Below, in pieces: positions 9,190-18,426 of a stretch of 64,000 bases of DNA; position 1 is the stretch's first letter; each line of letters starts with the position of its first letter. The notes below the pieces were generated by a model. That model did not search any database and was not told the DNA's origin. It worked only from the letters and a program-made list of their open reading frames with translations. The stretch covers positions 43,418 through 107,417 of the forward strand of contig KQ959474.1 in NCBI GenBank assembly GCA_001552765.1, given 5' to 3'. The translations under genes and the position numbers were made by a program. Source of the stretch: Bacteroidales bacterium KA00344. Lineage in GTDB: Bacteria; Bacteroidota; Bacteroidia; Bacteroidales; Bacteroidaceae.

Positions 9190-9499
9190 GACAATGGGAG
9201 AAAATGTAGTGCGCTTTTGTTTTTTTGTCGAATTTCCATGTTCATGATCATGTGAAAGTAATTTCTTGTAGATTTCGAGAAATTCGGATCAGTCGATATA
9301 AGTTATTGAATTTGCGGCACAAAAGGTGGTTAGTGTAAGAAAGAACAGGATAATAGGTATATGTTTAGTTTCAAACACCTGCTGAACACGCACCACTGTG
9401 TAAGAAAACTTTTTGCAAAAATATGATGCCGCAGTTTCGTCAAATAGTTATATAAGGGTTGAAACTTCTGTCTTTTTGCAAAATAAACGGATAATATTG
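9190..9499. other. AT-rich intergenic stretch without recognisable gene
   Basis: Between the tRNA promoter and the asnA promoter I see no gene with family resemblance, no convincing hairpin and no copy of the dispersed element. Confidence 0.5.
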
Positions 9500-9529
9500 T
9501 TGCAATATAGTGATTATTGGTTAACTTTG
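9500..9529 (+). promoter_or_regulatory. Promoter of asnA
   Basis: TTG at 9500-9502, a 19-bp spacer, then TAACTTTG at 9522-9529. The full two-element Bacteroidota promoter is present 36 bp before the ATG. Confidence 0.75.
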
Positions 9530-9564
9530 TATCCAAAATAGAAAAAGTATATAGATTATAGCTT

Positions 9565-10602
9565 ATGAGCAATCTGATAAAACCGGAAGGATATACCGCG
9601 CTGCTCGATATGCGCGAAACTGAACAAGGCATCAAGCAAATCAAGGATTTTTTTCAACAAAATCTGTCTACGGAGCTTCGGCTGCGTCGTGTAACGGCTC
9701 CGCTTTTTGTATTGCAGGGGCTGGGTATCAACGACGATTTAAATGGAGTGGAACGTCCGGTCTGTTTTCCTATCAAGGATTTAGGCGAGGCCAAGGCAGA
9801 GGTGGTACACTCTCTGGCGAAGTGGAAGCGCTTGACCTTGGCCGAATACAACATCGAGCCTGGCTATGGCATCTATACCGACATGAATGCTATTCGTGCC
9901 GATGAGGAGTTGGATAACCTCCATTCCCTCTATGTGGACCAATGGGACTGGGAGGCTGTTATTACAGAACAGGAACGCACCATAAGTTTTTTAGAAGATG
10001 TGGTGCGACGCATTTATGCTGCGATTCTCCGTACGGAGTTCCTCACCTGTGAACGTTATTCCCAAATCAAACCTTTCCTGCCCAAGGAAATACATTTTAT
10101 ACACAGTCAGGATTTGTTGGATGCCTATCCCAACCTTTCGGCGAAAGAGCGTGAGGATGCAGTGTGTAGGAAATACGGGGCTGTGTTTATAGAGGGCATT
10201 GGTGGCAAACTGTCGAACGGCGAGAAGCACGACGGGCGCGCACCGGACTATGACGACTGGTCCACGGTGGCCGAGAACGGCAAGACCGGATTGAATGGCG
10301 ACATCTTGATTTGGTACCCGGTATTGCAACGTTCCATAGAGTTGAGTTCAATGGGCATCCGTGTAGACAAGGAGGCATTGCTGCGCCAATTGAAGTGCAC
10401 AGGTAAGGAAGACCGCGAAAAACTTTACTTTCATCAGCAACTGCTCAACGACCAACTTCCTCTGTGCATCGGTGGTGGTATCGGGCAGAGCCGTCTGTGC
10501 ATGATTATGTTGCACAAAGCCCATGTGGGCGAAATCCAAGCGAGTATCTGGCCCGAAGACATGAGGAAGGAATGTCTGATGTTGGGGATGCCACTCATTT
10601 AA
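9565..10602 (+). CDS. asnA: Aspartate--ammonia ligase (asparagine synthetase A)
   Basis: 345 residues, close to the usual AsnA length. The class II aminoacyl-tRNA-synthetase-like fold is evident: RLRRVTAPLFVLQGLGINDDLNG, the conserved VHSLAKWKRLTLAEY, GIYTDMNAIRADE-ELDN, SLYVDQWDWE, and the C-terminal IGGGIGQSRLCMIML motif. It makes asparagine from aspartate, ammonia and ATP. It is a single-gene unit with its own promoter. Confidence 0.96.
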   Translation: MSNLIKPEGYTALLDMRETEQGIKQIKDFFQQNLSTELRLRRVTAPLFVLQGLGINDDLNGVERPVCFPIKDLGEAKAEVVHSLAKWKRLTLAEYNIEPGYGIYTDMNAIRADEELDNLHSLYVDQWDWEAVITEQERTISFLEDVVRRIYAAILRTEFLTCERYSQIKPFLPKEIHFIHSQDLLDAYPNLSAKEREDAVCRKYGAVFIEGIGGKLSNGEKHDGRAPDYDDWSTVAENGKTGLNGDILIWYPVLQRSIELSSMGIRVDKEALLRQLKCTGKEDREKLYFHQQLLNDQLPLCIGGGIGQSRLCMIMLHKAHVGEIQASIWPEDMRKECLMLGMPLI

Positions 10603-11024
10603 TACAGATTGTTAAGCGACTTTCAAGGCTATAGTTCATCAATATTATACAAGGAACTCCATCTGTCCAGAGACAAAAATTTCCGACTGTATTTTCAGTG
10701 TTTTACCAATACCGGCTTATAGTGAAACATATTTGTTTTTCGTGATATAATGCTGTGAATGATGGAGAATACAAAGATAGCTATAATTTAACATATAGGC
10801 AAATAGCAGCTCATACATGAACGGAGAGTTGGTAGGGACGTTTCATTTTAGTTTGAGAAGACAGATGCCACCGTTCAATCTTATGATAGCTGATATGAGG
10901 TTTTTGTCAAGAAAATGTAACGGTAATCCGGAGTGTTTTTTCAGATGAAATAGAGTAGAAAATCTGATGTATGCGTGGTTTCACGTGCTTTTTGAGCAGA
11001 GCAAACTGTCGGGTGTTGGCGAGA
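10603..11024. other. Intergenic stretch without recognisable gene
   Basis: Downstream of asnA the sequence is AT-rich and has no long frame with family resemblance. The left block seen in the other copies of the dispersed element is not recognisable here, although the array of copy E begins at its right edge. Confidence 0.45.
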
Positions 11025-11281
11025 AGGGGCTAATCGCATTGCGTCCAAGCTCTAACCGCGATGCGTTTAAGGCCTTCCCGTATCGTAACTAAGGCCTATT
11101 GCGCGTGCCGTTAGGGCTTAGTCGCGGTCGGATTGAAAGGAGAAAAAATGAGCAATAGAAGGTATTGAAAGACAAACGGCTGAGTGTCAGGAGGTTGCAA
11201 AGGTGTGCTATTTTTCGAGTATTTCGGAGAAAAGGTTTTGTGTTTCAGAATACGAGAAAAATAGAGGCCTGTTTGTTCGTA
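11025..11281 (+). repeat. Dispersed intergenic element, copy E (five 22-bp units, diverged)
   Basis: Five consecutive 22-bp units: 11025-11046, 11047-11068, 11069-11090, 11091-11112 and 11113-11134. They begin with AGGGGCTAATCGCATTGCG and continue in the same phase, each starting A(A/G)GSC and most ending TGCGNTT-like. About 80 bp further on is a diverged right block (GAGTATTTCGGAG, then AATACGAGAAAA and GGCCTGTTTGTTCG) that lines up with the right block of the other copies. No left block was found. It lies at the 3' side of dnaX, in the same orientation as copies A-D. Confidence 0.75.
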
Positions 11282-11354
11282 TTTTTCGTAGAATATAAGT
11301 GGTGTGGATTTGCAGTAGAATGATGGCTGCAAAGAGAAAAGAAGTGTATGCCCG

Positions 11355-13163
11355 TCAGGCGAGTTCCAGCCCCAGTTTGAGCCTGAGCTTTTCGATAGCC
11401 GGGTTTTTTCGTCGCAACTCGTCGAAGAGTTCACGCTTGGTGTAGGCTTTTCGCGAGCTGTCGATATCGGCAAGTTTCAGGCTGAGGGTTATCTGATCGT
11501 TGCCTAATGTTTTCTTCATTGTAGCCTCTATATTGCCCTTGATGTCGTTTACTTGGCTGAGCAATATCTCATTATCGATCACCACCTCAATGTTGGGATA
11601 GTCTACGATATGTGGCATGATATTCTTTAGTCGTGACGCCAAGCCCACCAAATGTTGGGGCATACGGTTGCACATCAGCGTCCATTGAATACTGAGCTGC
11701 TCTTCGGTGAACTCCTTGTTGCTGTCGGCTGCGGTTTTTGTGCCTGCCTGTTGTGCAACAAGATAGGCAGGCTGCTTAGGCCCTTGTCTCAGAGAACTGA
11801 AGGTGGTGCCGATGTTCTTGAGTTTAATGCGTGGCGTGGATGACTTCGTGACGCTTGCAATCTCCTTGGACGGGCGTTGTGGCGCATCGGTTGGTTGGGG
11901 TGTAGAAGGTTGTGTGGCAACAGTTGGGGTTGCTGTTGCTGCCACAGTTTCTTTTTTCTCAACCCCGGCTACCTGCTGGGCTGGTTTTGGTTGAGACTTC
12001 TTGATATTCTTGAACAGGATTTTCAAACGCTTAGGGCTACGCCCCGCCCCGTCGGCATCGTCATCGGCAGGTTGAGTAATCTGTGCCACGCGAATGAGGG
12101 TGAGTTCTACCAAGAGCCGCTTGTTGCTGCTCTGTCGATAGTTCACGTCACACTCGTTCATGATTTTCAAGGCACGATACAGGAAACGCTTGGGGCATTT
12201 TTGAGCTTGCTCCTGATATTTCTGCCGTTGCTGTTGGCTCACTTCGAGCAGTGGAAGGGTCTGCGGGTCGTTGGCCATCATGACGTTGCGCACGTGAGAG
12301 GCCAGTCCGTTGATGAGATGCCCCGCATCGAATCCCTTGGCAATGATGCTGTTGAGCAGCACCATAATGTCGCTCACTTTATTCTCCAAAGCGAGGTCTA
12401 CGATACGAAAATAGTTGTCTGCGGCAAGCACATTGAGGTCTTCAAGCACCTTCTGAAAGGTGATGTTGCCCTGACAGTAACTGGCCACTTGGTCGAAGAT
12501 AGACAGTGCATCGCGCATGCCGCCATCAGCTTTTTCGGCTATAACGCTGAGTGCCTCCTCTTCGTAAGCAATGTTCTCGCGTTCGGCCACCATCTTCAAA
12601 TGGTCGATGATTTTAGGCACCGTCATACGCTCGAAGTCGTAAATCTGGCATCGTGACAGGATGGTGGGCAGAATTTTATGTTTTTCTGTAGTGGCGAGAA
12701 TAAAAATGACGTGTGCCGGCGGTTCCTCAAGGGTTTTCAGAAAAGCGTTGAAAGCCGCAGTGGAAAGCATGTGGACCTCGTCGATGATGAACACCTTGTA
12801 ACGCCCGGTCTGTGGTGGAATCTGTGTCTGCTCCATCAAGGTCTTGATGTTTTCCACCGAGTTGTTGCTGGCTGCGTCGAGTTCAAAAATGTTCATTGAG
12901 CGGCCGTCGTTGAACGATTTGCAGCTGCCGCACTCGTTGCAAGCCTCGCCATCGGCTGTGATATGTTCGCAGTTGATGGTCTTTGCAAATATGCGGGCAC
13001 AAGTGGTTTTGCCTACTCCTCGTGGCCCGCAGAACAGATAGGCATGCGCCAGTTTCCCGCTTTTGACGGCATTCTTCAGCGTAGTGGTCAGCGCCTCCTG
13101 ACCGACTACGGAACTAAACGTCATCGGGCGGTATTTCCTGGCCGATACTATGTAGTTGTCCAT
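11355..13163 (-). CDS. dnaX: DNA polymerase III subunit gamma/tau
   Basis: 602 residues from MDNYIVSARKYRP. Walker A is FCGPRGVGKTTCARIF. The zinc module is CEHITADGEACNECGSC. Walker B is KVFIIDEVHMLSTAAFNAF, and the sensor 1 region is FILATTEKHKILPTILSRC. Clamp-loader domain III extends to about residue 360. A Pro/Gln/Ala/Thr-rich linker follows (about 375-480), then a C-terminal tau-like domain. The frame stays open for another 100 codons upstream, but the start at 13163 begins at the conserved N-terminus and lies just after a good promoter. Confidence 0.95.
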   Translation of the reverse strand: MDNYIVSARKYRPMTFSSVVGQEALTTTLKNAVKSGKLAHAYLFCGPRGVGKTTCARIFAKTINCEHITADGEACNECGSCKSFNDGRSMNIFELDAASNNSVENIKTLMEQTQIPPQTGRYKVFIIDEVHMLSTAAFNAFLKTLEEPPAHVIFILATTEKHKILPTILSRCQIYDFERMTVPKIIDHLKMVAERENIAYEEEALSVIAEKADGGMRDALSIFDQVASYCQGNITFQKVLEDLNVLAADNYFRIVDLALENKVSDIMVLLNSIIAKGFDAGHLINGLASHVRNVMMANDPQTLPLLEVSQQQRQKYQEQAQKCPKRFLYRALKIMNECDVNYRQSSNKRLLVELTLIRVAQITQPADDDADGAGRSPKRLKILFKNIKKSQPKPAQQVAGVEKKETVAATATPTVATQPSTPQPTDAPQRPSKEIASVTKSSTPRIKLKNIGTTFSSLRQGPKQPAYLVAQQAGTKTAADSNKEFTEEQLSIQWTLMCNRMPQHLVGLASRLKNIMPHIVDYPNIEVVIDNEILLSQVNDIKGNIEATMKKTLGNDQITLSLKLADIDSSRKAYTKRELFDELRRKNPAIEKLRLKLGLELA

Positions 13164-13190
13164 AATGTAAAGTCTGATTGTTAGTAGTTG

Positions 13191-13221
13191 CAAAGATAGT
13201 GCCTTTTGGGTGAAGGGCAAA
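13191..13221 (-). promoter_or_regulatory. Promoter of dnaX
   Basis: On the minus strand TATCTTTG (13198-13191) has a TTG at 13221-13219, about 20 bp upstream. It supports the dnaX start at 13163. It is divergent from the ftsB-like promoter, with which the two units share about 50 bp. Confidence 0.65.
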
Positions 13222-13240
13222 ACAAATATTACCTTTTCTT

Positions 13241-13270
13241 TTGCTTTTTGGCCTATTTGCATTAACTTTG
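13241..13270 (+). promoter_or_regulatory. Promoter of the FtsB/DivIC-like gene
   Basis: TTG at 13241-13243, 19-bp spacer, TAACTTTG at 13263-13270. It lies 23 bp before the ATG at 13294, so the longer frame that opens at 13210 cannot be the start. Confidence 0.7.
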
Positions 13271-13293
13271 CAAATGTTAATAGCGAAGGAAAC

Positions 13294-13653
13294 ATGGGCA
13301 GCAGATTACCTAAGATATGGAACGTTCTGGCACGGTATAAATATCTGATAACAATCGTTATCGGTGTGGCCGTGGTGGGGTTTATCGATGAAAACAGTTT
13401 CATGAAGCGTATACAATATGATATGCAGATAGGCCAGATGAAGAGCGAGATTAGGAAATACAACCTTCAGAACGAGAAGGCGATGAAGGCGCTGGACGAG
13501 TTGAAGCGTAATCCGAAAGCCATTCAGAAGATAGCGCGCGAACGCTATTTCATGAAAGCCGATGATGAGGATATCTATGTGTTGAGTACCGATCAGGAGG
13601 CTGCCGAAGAGGCTCGGACAAAAGCAAACGAAATCAATGAAACAGTTAAGTAA
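13294..13653 (+). CDS. FtsB/DivIC-like septum formation initiator
   Basis: 119 residues (MGSRLPKIWNVLARYKYLI). There is one membrane segment (about 17-33), then a coiled coil (about 38-75, KRIQYDMQIGQMKSEIRKYN), then the family signature PKAIQKIARERYFMKADDEDIYVL. It fits the FtsB/DivIC family of divisome proteins, which form a complex with FtsL and FtsQ/DivIB at the septum. The next gene starts inside its last codons. Confidence 0.82.
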   Translation: MGSRLPKIWNVLARYKYLITIVIGVAVVGFIDENSFMKRIQYDMQIGQMKSEIRKYNLQNEKAMKALDELKRNPKAIQKIARERYFMKADDEDIYVLSTDQEAAEEARTKANEINETVK

Positions 13654-14053
13654 AATTCAGAGTATGCTATTTTTGGCGGGTGGTGCGCTCATGGTTGCTG
13701 GTGCCGGCTGTTTTGCCTTTTTGTGGCAGCAGCAGGTGGCTTGCTGGGTGTTCCTGTTGGGCGCATTGCTGTTTGCCGTGATGCAGATGATGCAGTCGTA
13801 TGATGGGCGAGACATCACCCTCATGCGTCTGAAGCGTATCCAGAGCCTGGCCGACATTCTTTTTATCATAGCCGGCATCTTGATGGTCGATAACGTTTTT
13901 GGTTTTTTCCGTCCCCTTTTCTCCAATATGATAGACTATGTCACCTATGTGTCCAACAAGTGGGTGATAGTGCTGCTCATCGCGGCAATATTAGAGGTAT
14001 ATACCGTTCATCGAATCGATCATGAACTTTCCAAAAAAAATATAAAAGAGTAA
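13637..14053 (+). CDS. Small multi-pass membrane protein of unknown function
   Basis: 138 residues with four hydrophobic segments (about 9-27, 33-50, 70-87 and 108-124) and a charged C-terminus ending in KKNIKE. I do not recognise a named family. The start overlaps the ftsB-like stop by 17 bp, which implies translational coupling and perhaps a shared envelope or division role. Confidence 0.75.
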   Translation: MKQLSKIQSMLFLAGGALMVAGAGCFAFLWQQQVACWVFLLGALLFAVMQMMQSYDGRDITLMRLKRIQSLADILFIIAGILMVDNVFGFFRPLFSNMIDYVTYVSNKWVIVLLIAAILEVYTVHRIDHELSKKNIKE

Positions 14054-14103
14054 GATATATCTTTAAATAGCATAAATTTTTTTTATGCTTCGTGAATAGG
14101 TAT

Positions 14104-14111
14104 TATCTTTG
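14104..14111 (+). promoter_or_regulatory. -7 box for the DUF4369-like lipoprotein gene
   Basis: TATCTTTG lies 24 bp upstream of the ATG at 14136. It overlaps an alternative ATG at 14109, which argues for the downstream start. Confidence 0.6.
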
Positions 14112-14135
14112 TGTGACTTGAAGAAACATTGGTTT

Positions 14136-14963
14136 ATGAATAAAGTTTTATACGCAGTAATCAGTATATTGACCCTTACGTCGTGCGCCAATACGTACAC
14201 TATAGCCGGTTTGTCGAATGTTTCTATGCTCGACGGACAGAAGCTGTATTTAAAGGTATATAAGGACACGGTGTTGAAGAATGTCGACTCTTGCGATGTG
14301 GTGCATGGACAGTTCCAATTTCAGGGGTCGATAGATTCGGTGCGTATGGCCAATATTTTTATAGACGATAATGTAGGTCTGCCGGTGGTGCTCGAAAGCG
14401 GTGAGATTCTTGTCAAAATAGACAACACGCAGGAGACTGTTACGGGAACGCCGCTGAATGACAAGCTGACGAAGTTTCGTGAGCAGTTCACACAGCTTAT
14501 GAATCAGAGCATGGACTTGGTACATCGACATGATCAGGCTATCATGAACGGCAAGGATATGACGGTGGTTAATGCCAAGTTGGCTGCCGAAGATGCCGCT
14601 ATCAACCAAAAGATGGATAAGCTCGTGACTATGTTTGTGACCGATAATTTTGACAACATCCTTGGTCCGTATGTGTTTATCAATACCTGCTTGAGCCGTT
14701 ATGAGGTGCCGATGCTGGATGCGTGGATAGAAGACATTATGAGTAAGGCGACAGACAAGTTCAAGAACGACATCCATGTGAAGGAATATTATGAGGCTGC
14801 GCAGCAGAATCAAAATATCATGAATGGTCTGCAGGAACAGCCACATCAAGCGCCGGTATCTCCTGTTGCTCCGCCAATGGATGGCCCGACGCCTAATCAG
14901 ATGGCAGCGCCACAGGATGCTCCACAGAATTCTGCTGAGCAAACTCCTGTCCCAACAGAATAA
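14136..14963 (+). CDS. DUF4369-like lipoprotein
   Basis: 275 residues from MNKVLYAVISILTLTSCAN, with lipobox LTSC. Residues about 25-110 (YTIAGLSNVSMLDGQKLYLKVY, then GSIDSVRMANIF) resemble the DUF4369 beta-sandwich often found at the N-terminus of Bacteroidota thioredoxin-family lipoproteins. Here no thioredoxin domain follows; instead there is a helical region and a Pro/Gln/Ala-rich tail (about 235-275). The function is unknown. It is followed by pyrC after 24 bp and may be cotranscribed with it. Confidence 0.75.
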   Translation: MNKVLYAVISILTLTSCANTYTIAGLSNVSMLDGQKLYLKVYKDTVLKNVDSCDVVHGQFQFQGSIDSVRMANIFIDDNVGLPVVLESGEILVKIDNTQETVTGTPLNDKLTKFREQFTQLMNQSMDLVHRHDQAIMNGKDMTVVNAKLAAEDAAINQKMDKLVTMFVTDNFDNILGPYVFINTCLSRYEVPMLDAWIEDIMSKATDKFKNDIHVKEYYEAAQQNQNIMNGLQEQPHQAPVSPVAPPMDGPTPNQMAAPQDAPQNSAEQTPVPTE

Positions 14964-14987
14964 AGACATACCATAATTTCATGTACT

Positions 14988-16349
14988 ATGAGAACAATCA
15001 TTGATGGCGGTACCATTGTCAATGAAGGCAGAAAGTTTACAGGCACTGTCATTATAGACGACGACCGCATCTCTGATATTATCGAAGGAAACAGTAATCC
15101 CCGTGCACACTGCGAACGATTCGTGGATGCCACGGGGTGTTTTGTGTTGCCGGGTGTCATCGACGAACACGTGCATTTTCGTGAGCCGGGACTGACGCGC
15201 AAGGCCGATATGGAGAGCGAAACGCGTGCAGCGGCAGCAGGTGGGGTCACGTCGTTTTTTGATATGCCCAACACGGTGCCACAGACAACAACTGTTGAGG
15301 CGTTGAGCGATAAAATAAGGCTGGCTGCCGATCGGAGCCATATCAACTACGGATTCTTTTTTGGAGCCACCAAAGACAACACCGGAGATTTTTCCAAGAT
15401 AGACAGAACGCGTGTTCCCGGCTTCAAGCTCTTTATGGGTGCGTCTACGGGAAATATGCTGGTGGATCGCAGAGATGCGCTTGAGTGTATATTCAAGACC
15501 TGCGCCGATCTTGACTTGCCACTGATGACACATTGCGAAGACACGGCGATGATCAATAAAAACATGGCGGAGGCAAAACGGCAGTACGGTGATGATCCCG
15601 ATATTGCGCTGCATCCAATAATTCGTTCGGCCGAAGCCTGCTATACCTCCTCATCTTTGGCTGTGAAGTTGGCACGCCGGTTTGGCACCCGTCTGCACAT
15701 CGCCCATGTGACCACAGCCCGTGAGTTGTCGTTTTTTGAACCGAGTCGTCCGGGCAAGCCGTTGCCACAAATCACGGGAGAGGCAACTGTTACACACCTG
15801 TGGTTTAGCGAGGAAGACTATAAAACAAAGGGGGCACTCATCAAATGCAACCCATCGGTGAAGCGCAAAGAAGACCGTGCGGCTCTGCGCGAGGCGTTGG
15901 ATGACGGGCGTATTGTTGCTGTCGGCACCGACCACGCACCGCACGAGATGAAAGATAAAATCGGAGGTTGCGCCAAGGCGGCTTCCGGAATGCCAAGCAT
16001 ACAGTTTTCGCTGATTTCCATGCTGACGTTGGTGGACGAAGGTGTACTCTCCATCGTGCGGTTGGTGGAGCTCATGGCACATCATCCGGCTCAGTTGTTC
16101 TCGGTAAGTGAGCGTGGATTTCTGCGCAAAGGATATAAGGCCGACATTGCGATCGTACAGCGAACGGATCCATGGAAAGTTTCTGAGAATCTGATTGAAA
16201 GCAAGTGTGGATGGAGCCCACTGATGGGACAACAATATCGGTGGAAAGTAAGACAGACTTTCTGCAACGGCCATTCGGTCTACGACAATGGTCATGTTGA
16301 TGAAGACTACTTTGGCGAAGCTCTGCGATTCAGACTCAACGAGGAATAA
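14988..16349 (+). CDS. pyrC: Dihydroorotase
   Basis: 453 residues, the length of the long (class I, AllB-like) dihydroorotases. The metal site is DEHVHFREPG (His-x-His). A lysine that may be carboxylated lies in PGFKLFMGASTG. Further metal histidines are in LMTHCED and LHIAHVTT, and the catalytic Asp is in VGTDHAPHE. It cyclises N-carbamoyl-aspartate to dihydroorotate in pyrimidine synthesis. A sister amidohydrolase activity is possible, but all catalytic residues of dihydroorotase are present. Confidence 0.9.
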   Translation: MRTIIDGGTIVNEGRKFTGTVIIDDDRISDIIEGNSNPRAHCERFVDATGCFVLPGVIDEHVHFREPGLTRKADMESETRAAAAGGVTSFFDMPNTVPQTTTVEALSDKIRLAADRSHINYGFFFGATKDNTGDFSKIDRTRVPGFKLFMGASTGNMLVDRRDALECIFKTCADLDLPLMTHCEDTAMINKNMAEAKRQYGDDPDIALHPIIRSAEACYTSSSLAVKLARRFGTRLHIAHVTTARELSFFEPSRPGKPLPQITGEATVTHLWFSEEDYKTKGALIKCNPSVKRKEDRAALREALDDGRIVAVGTDHAPHEMKDKIGGCAKAASGMPSIQFSLISMLTLVDEGVLSIVRLVELMAHHPAQLFSVSERGFLRKGYKADIAIVQRTDPWKVSENLIESKCGWSPLMGQQYRWKVRQTFCNGHSVYDNGHVDEDYFGEALRFRLNEE

Positions 16350-16437
16350 ATGCCTTGCCGGTTTTTGACTGCTTCTGCCCTATGTTATGGACAGTTTCCT
16401 GTTATCCACAACAGCTAACCCTTAAAAATAATATCTC

Positions 16438-17595
16438 TTGATAGCCCGGATATTTTTATTAGTCGTTCTCGCCATCGTATTGCCGGAGCTTTACGTTGAA
16501 TGGTATATGCGCAATCGCCGCCGCGACCAATCGTGGTGGAGACGTGTGCTGAATTGGATACCTACGCTGATCATGCTGGTCTACACGACGGTGTTGGCGA
16601 TGAACAGAAACTTTGTACCCGATGATATGAGGATAATCAATGTCTATCTTCTGCTCACGGGACTATATGTCGTGCCTAAGGCTCTCTTTGCTTTGTGCTC
16701 GTTGGGGGGCGTGGCATGGAGGCGCTTGACACATTGCCGTTATAATTGGGGTAACCTTGTGGCATTCTTCCTTATTTTGTTTTGCTGGTACTGCATCATT
16801 TACGGCTCAACGTTAGGTTTTCGCAAGCTCGAAGTGAGACATATAGATTTGTATTTTGACGACCTTCCCGAAAGTTTTGAAGGATATAAGATAGTTCATT
16901 TTACAGATGCACATGTTGGTAGTTTCAGCACAAGCGGTAGAAAAATCCTACAAAAAACTCTCGACAGCATCAATGCGCAGAAACCGGATCTCATAGCTTT
17001 TACGGGTGATTTGCAGAATCTTAAGCCACGCGAACTGATTCCTGTCCGGAAGCAGTTGGCAGGATTGAAAGCCAAGGACGGTGTTGTTTCGGTTTTGGGA
17101 AATCACGATTACTGTGAATATATTGATGAGGACCCTATGATAGAAGCAGCCTACTGTAGAGAGATGATTACCCGACAGCGGCAACTGGGGTGGCAATTGC
17201 TGCTCAATGAGCATAAAGTTGTTTATCGCGGTGGGGACTCAATCATTGTTGCCGGAGAAGAAAATTTGGAAAAACCTGCCCGTGCCGATTTTGCCAAAGC
17301 AATGAAAAAGGTAAACAAGGGAGCCTTTGTGGTGATGCTCCAACACAACCCTGAGGCATGGGATAAATACATAAAACCGAGCGGTCGTGTACAGCTCACG
17401 TTGAGCGGACATACGCATGGAGGGCAGGTGGCATTTTTCGGCTTTCGTCCGATATCCTTGAAATATAAGCAGGACTATGGTCTTTATGAAGAAGACAACA
17501 AAGCTCTGTACGTTTCTTCCGGTATAGGGGCACTCATCCCGTTCCGCTTCGGCATCTCCGGAGAGATTGCAGTCATCACATTACATACCAAATAA
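16438..17595 (+). CDS. Membrane-anchored calcineurin-like metallophosphoesterase
   Basis: 385 residues. Four hydrophobic segments occupy about residues 1-130. A metallophosphoesterase domain follows with all five motifs: HFTDAHVGS, FTGDLQN, VLGNHDYCEY, MLQHNPEAWD, and LSGHTHGGQV. It resembles the YkuE/UDP-2,3-diacylglucosamine pyrophosphatase-like phosphoesterases; the substrate is unknown. The frame begins with TTG at 16438, with an in-frame stop just before it. The next ATG (16507) would remove the first membrane segment, so TTG is preferred. It lies 2 bp before plsC. Confidence 0.85.
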   Translation: MIARIFLLVVLAIVLPELYVEWYMRNRRRDQSWWRRVLNWIPTLIMLVYTTVLAMNRNFVPDDMRIINVYLLLTGLYVVPKALFALCSLGGVAWRRLTHCRYNWGNLVAFFLILFCWYCIIYGSTLGFRKLEVRHIDLYFDDLPESFEGYKIVHFTDAHVGSFSTSGRKILQKTLDSINAQKPDLIAFTGDLQNLKPRELIPVRKQLAGLKAKDGVVSVLGNHDYCEYIDEDPMIEAAYCREMITRQRQLGWQLLLNEHKVVYRGGDSIIVAGEENLEKPARADFAKAMKKVNKGAFVVMLQHNPEAWDKYIKPSGRVQLTLSGHTHGGQVAFFGFRPISLKYKQDYGLYEEDNKALYVSSGIGALIPFRFGISGEIAVITLHTK

Positions 17596-17597
17596 TC

Positions 17598-18356
17598 ATG
17601 ATGTATCTCTACAGACTGTATCAACTATTCATCTTTCTCCCCCTTATCTTAGTGGCAACAATTCTTACGGCTGTTGTTACAGTGACGGGGTGTTTCTTAG
17701 GTAACGGGCATTTTTGGGGTTATTATCCCGGCAAACTATGGTCACAACTCACCATCCGTTTGCTGTTTCTGCCTGTAAAGGTAGAGGGATGCGAAAATCT
17801 GGTAAAGGGGCAGTCGTATGTGTTTGTGGCCAATCATCAGGGAATGTTCGATATTTTTCTTATTTACGGCTTTCTCAACCGCAACTTCAAATGGATGATG
17901 AAGAAGTCGCTCCGCAAGGTTCCTTTTGTGGGAGCGGCCAGCCAGGCAGCCCATCATATCTTTGTAGACCGCAGTGGAGCATCGGCCATAAAACGCACCT
18001 ATGACGAAGCTCGAAAGATACTGGACGAGGGAATGTCACTGGTAGTATTTCCCGAAGGTGCTCGGACCTTTACCGGACACATGGGCTTCTTTCGTCGCGG
18101 GGCGTTTGCCTTAGCCGATGAATTAGGTCTGCCGGTATGTCCACTCACCATCAACGGCTCGTTCCAAGTCATGCCTCGTATGCGTGACTATCGCTGGGTG
18201 GAGTGGCATCCGCTCAGTCTGACGATACACAAGCCCATCGCTCCGATAGGTCAGGGGCGTGAGAATATTGACTATCTGAAAAATGAAAGCTACCGGGTGG
18301 TGATGGGAGGCCTTGTGAAAAACCATCAGGGTTATGTCGAAAATCCTGACCAATAA
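17598..18356 (+). CDS. plsC: 1-acyl-sn-glycerol-3-phosphate acyltransferase (PlsC-like)
   Basis: 252 residues. There is an N-terminal membrane segment and the acyltransferase motifs NHQGMFD (catalytic HX4D), KWMMKKSLRKVPFVG, FPEGART (motif III) and LPVCPLTING. It transfers an acyl chain to lysophosphatidic acid, or to a related lysolipid, at the inner membrane. It is almost contiguous with the metallophosphoesterase gene, so the pair is probably one operon concerned with envelope lipids. Confidence 0.9.
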   Translation: MMYLYRLYQLFIFLPLILVATILTAVVTVTGCFLGNGHFWGYYPGKLWSQLTIRLLFLPVKVEGCENLVKGQSYVFVANHQGMFDIFLIYGFLNRNFKWMMKKSLRKVPFVGAASQAAHHIFVDRSGASAIKRTYDEARKILDEGMSLVVFPEGARTFTGHMGFFRRGAFALADELGLPVCPLTINGSFQVMPRMRDYRWVEWHPLSLTIHKPIAPIGQGRENIDYLKNESYRVVMGGLVKNHQGYVENPDQ

Positions 18357-18371
18357 ATATTGCGTTAATCA

Positions 18372-18401
18372 TTGTTTTTATCATTTTATTTTATAATTTT
18401 G
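18372..18401 (+). promoter_or_regulatory. Promoter of the polyprenol-phosphate mannosyltransferase-like gene
   Basis: TTG at 18372-18374, a 19-bp spacer and TAATTTTG at 18394-18401, 25 bp before the ATG. Confidence 0.7.
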
Positions 18402-18426
18402 CACTAAACGGAAATCCTATACCACT

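Noticed and set aside
11877..12656. 259-codon frame antisense to dnaX
   Set aside because: Mirror of the coding frame of dnaX with no recognisable domain or promoter.
16402..16410. Perfect DnaA box TTATCCACA before the metallophosphoesterase gene
   Set aside because: A single box without AT-rich repeats, dnaA or dnaN; one 9-mer match is expected by chance in a window of this size.
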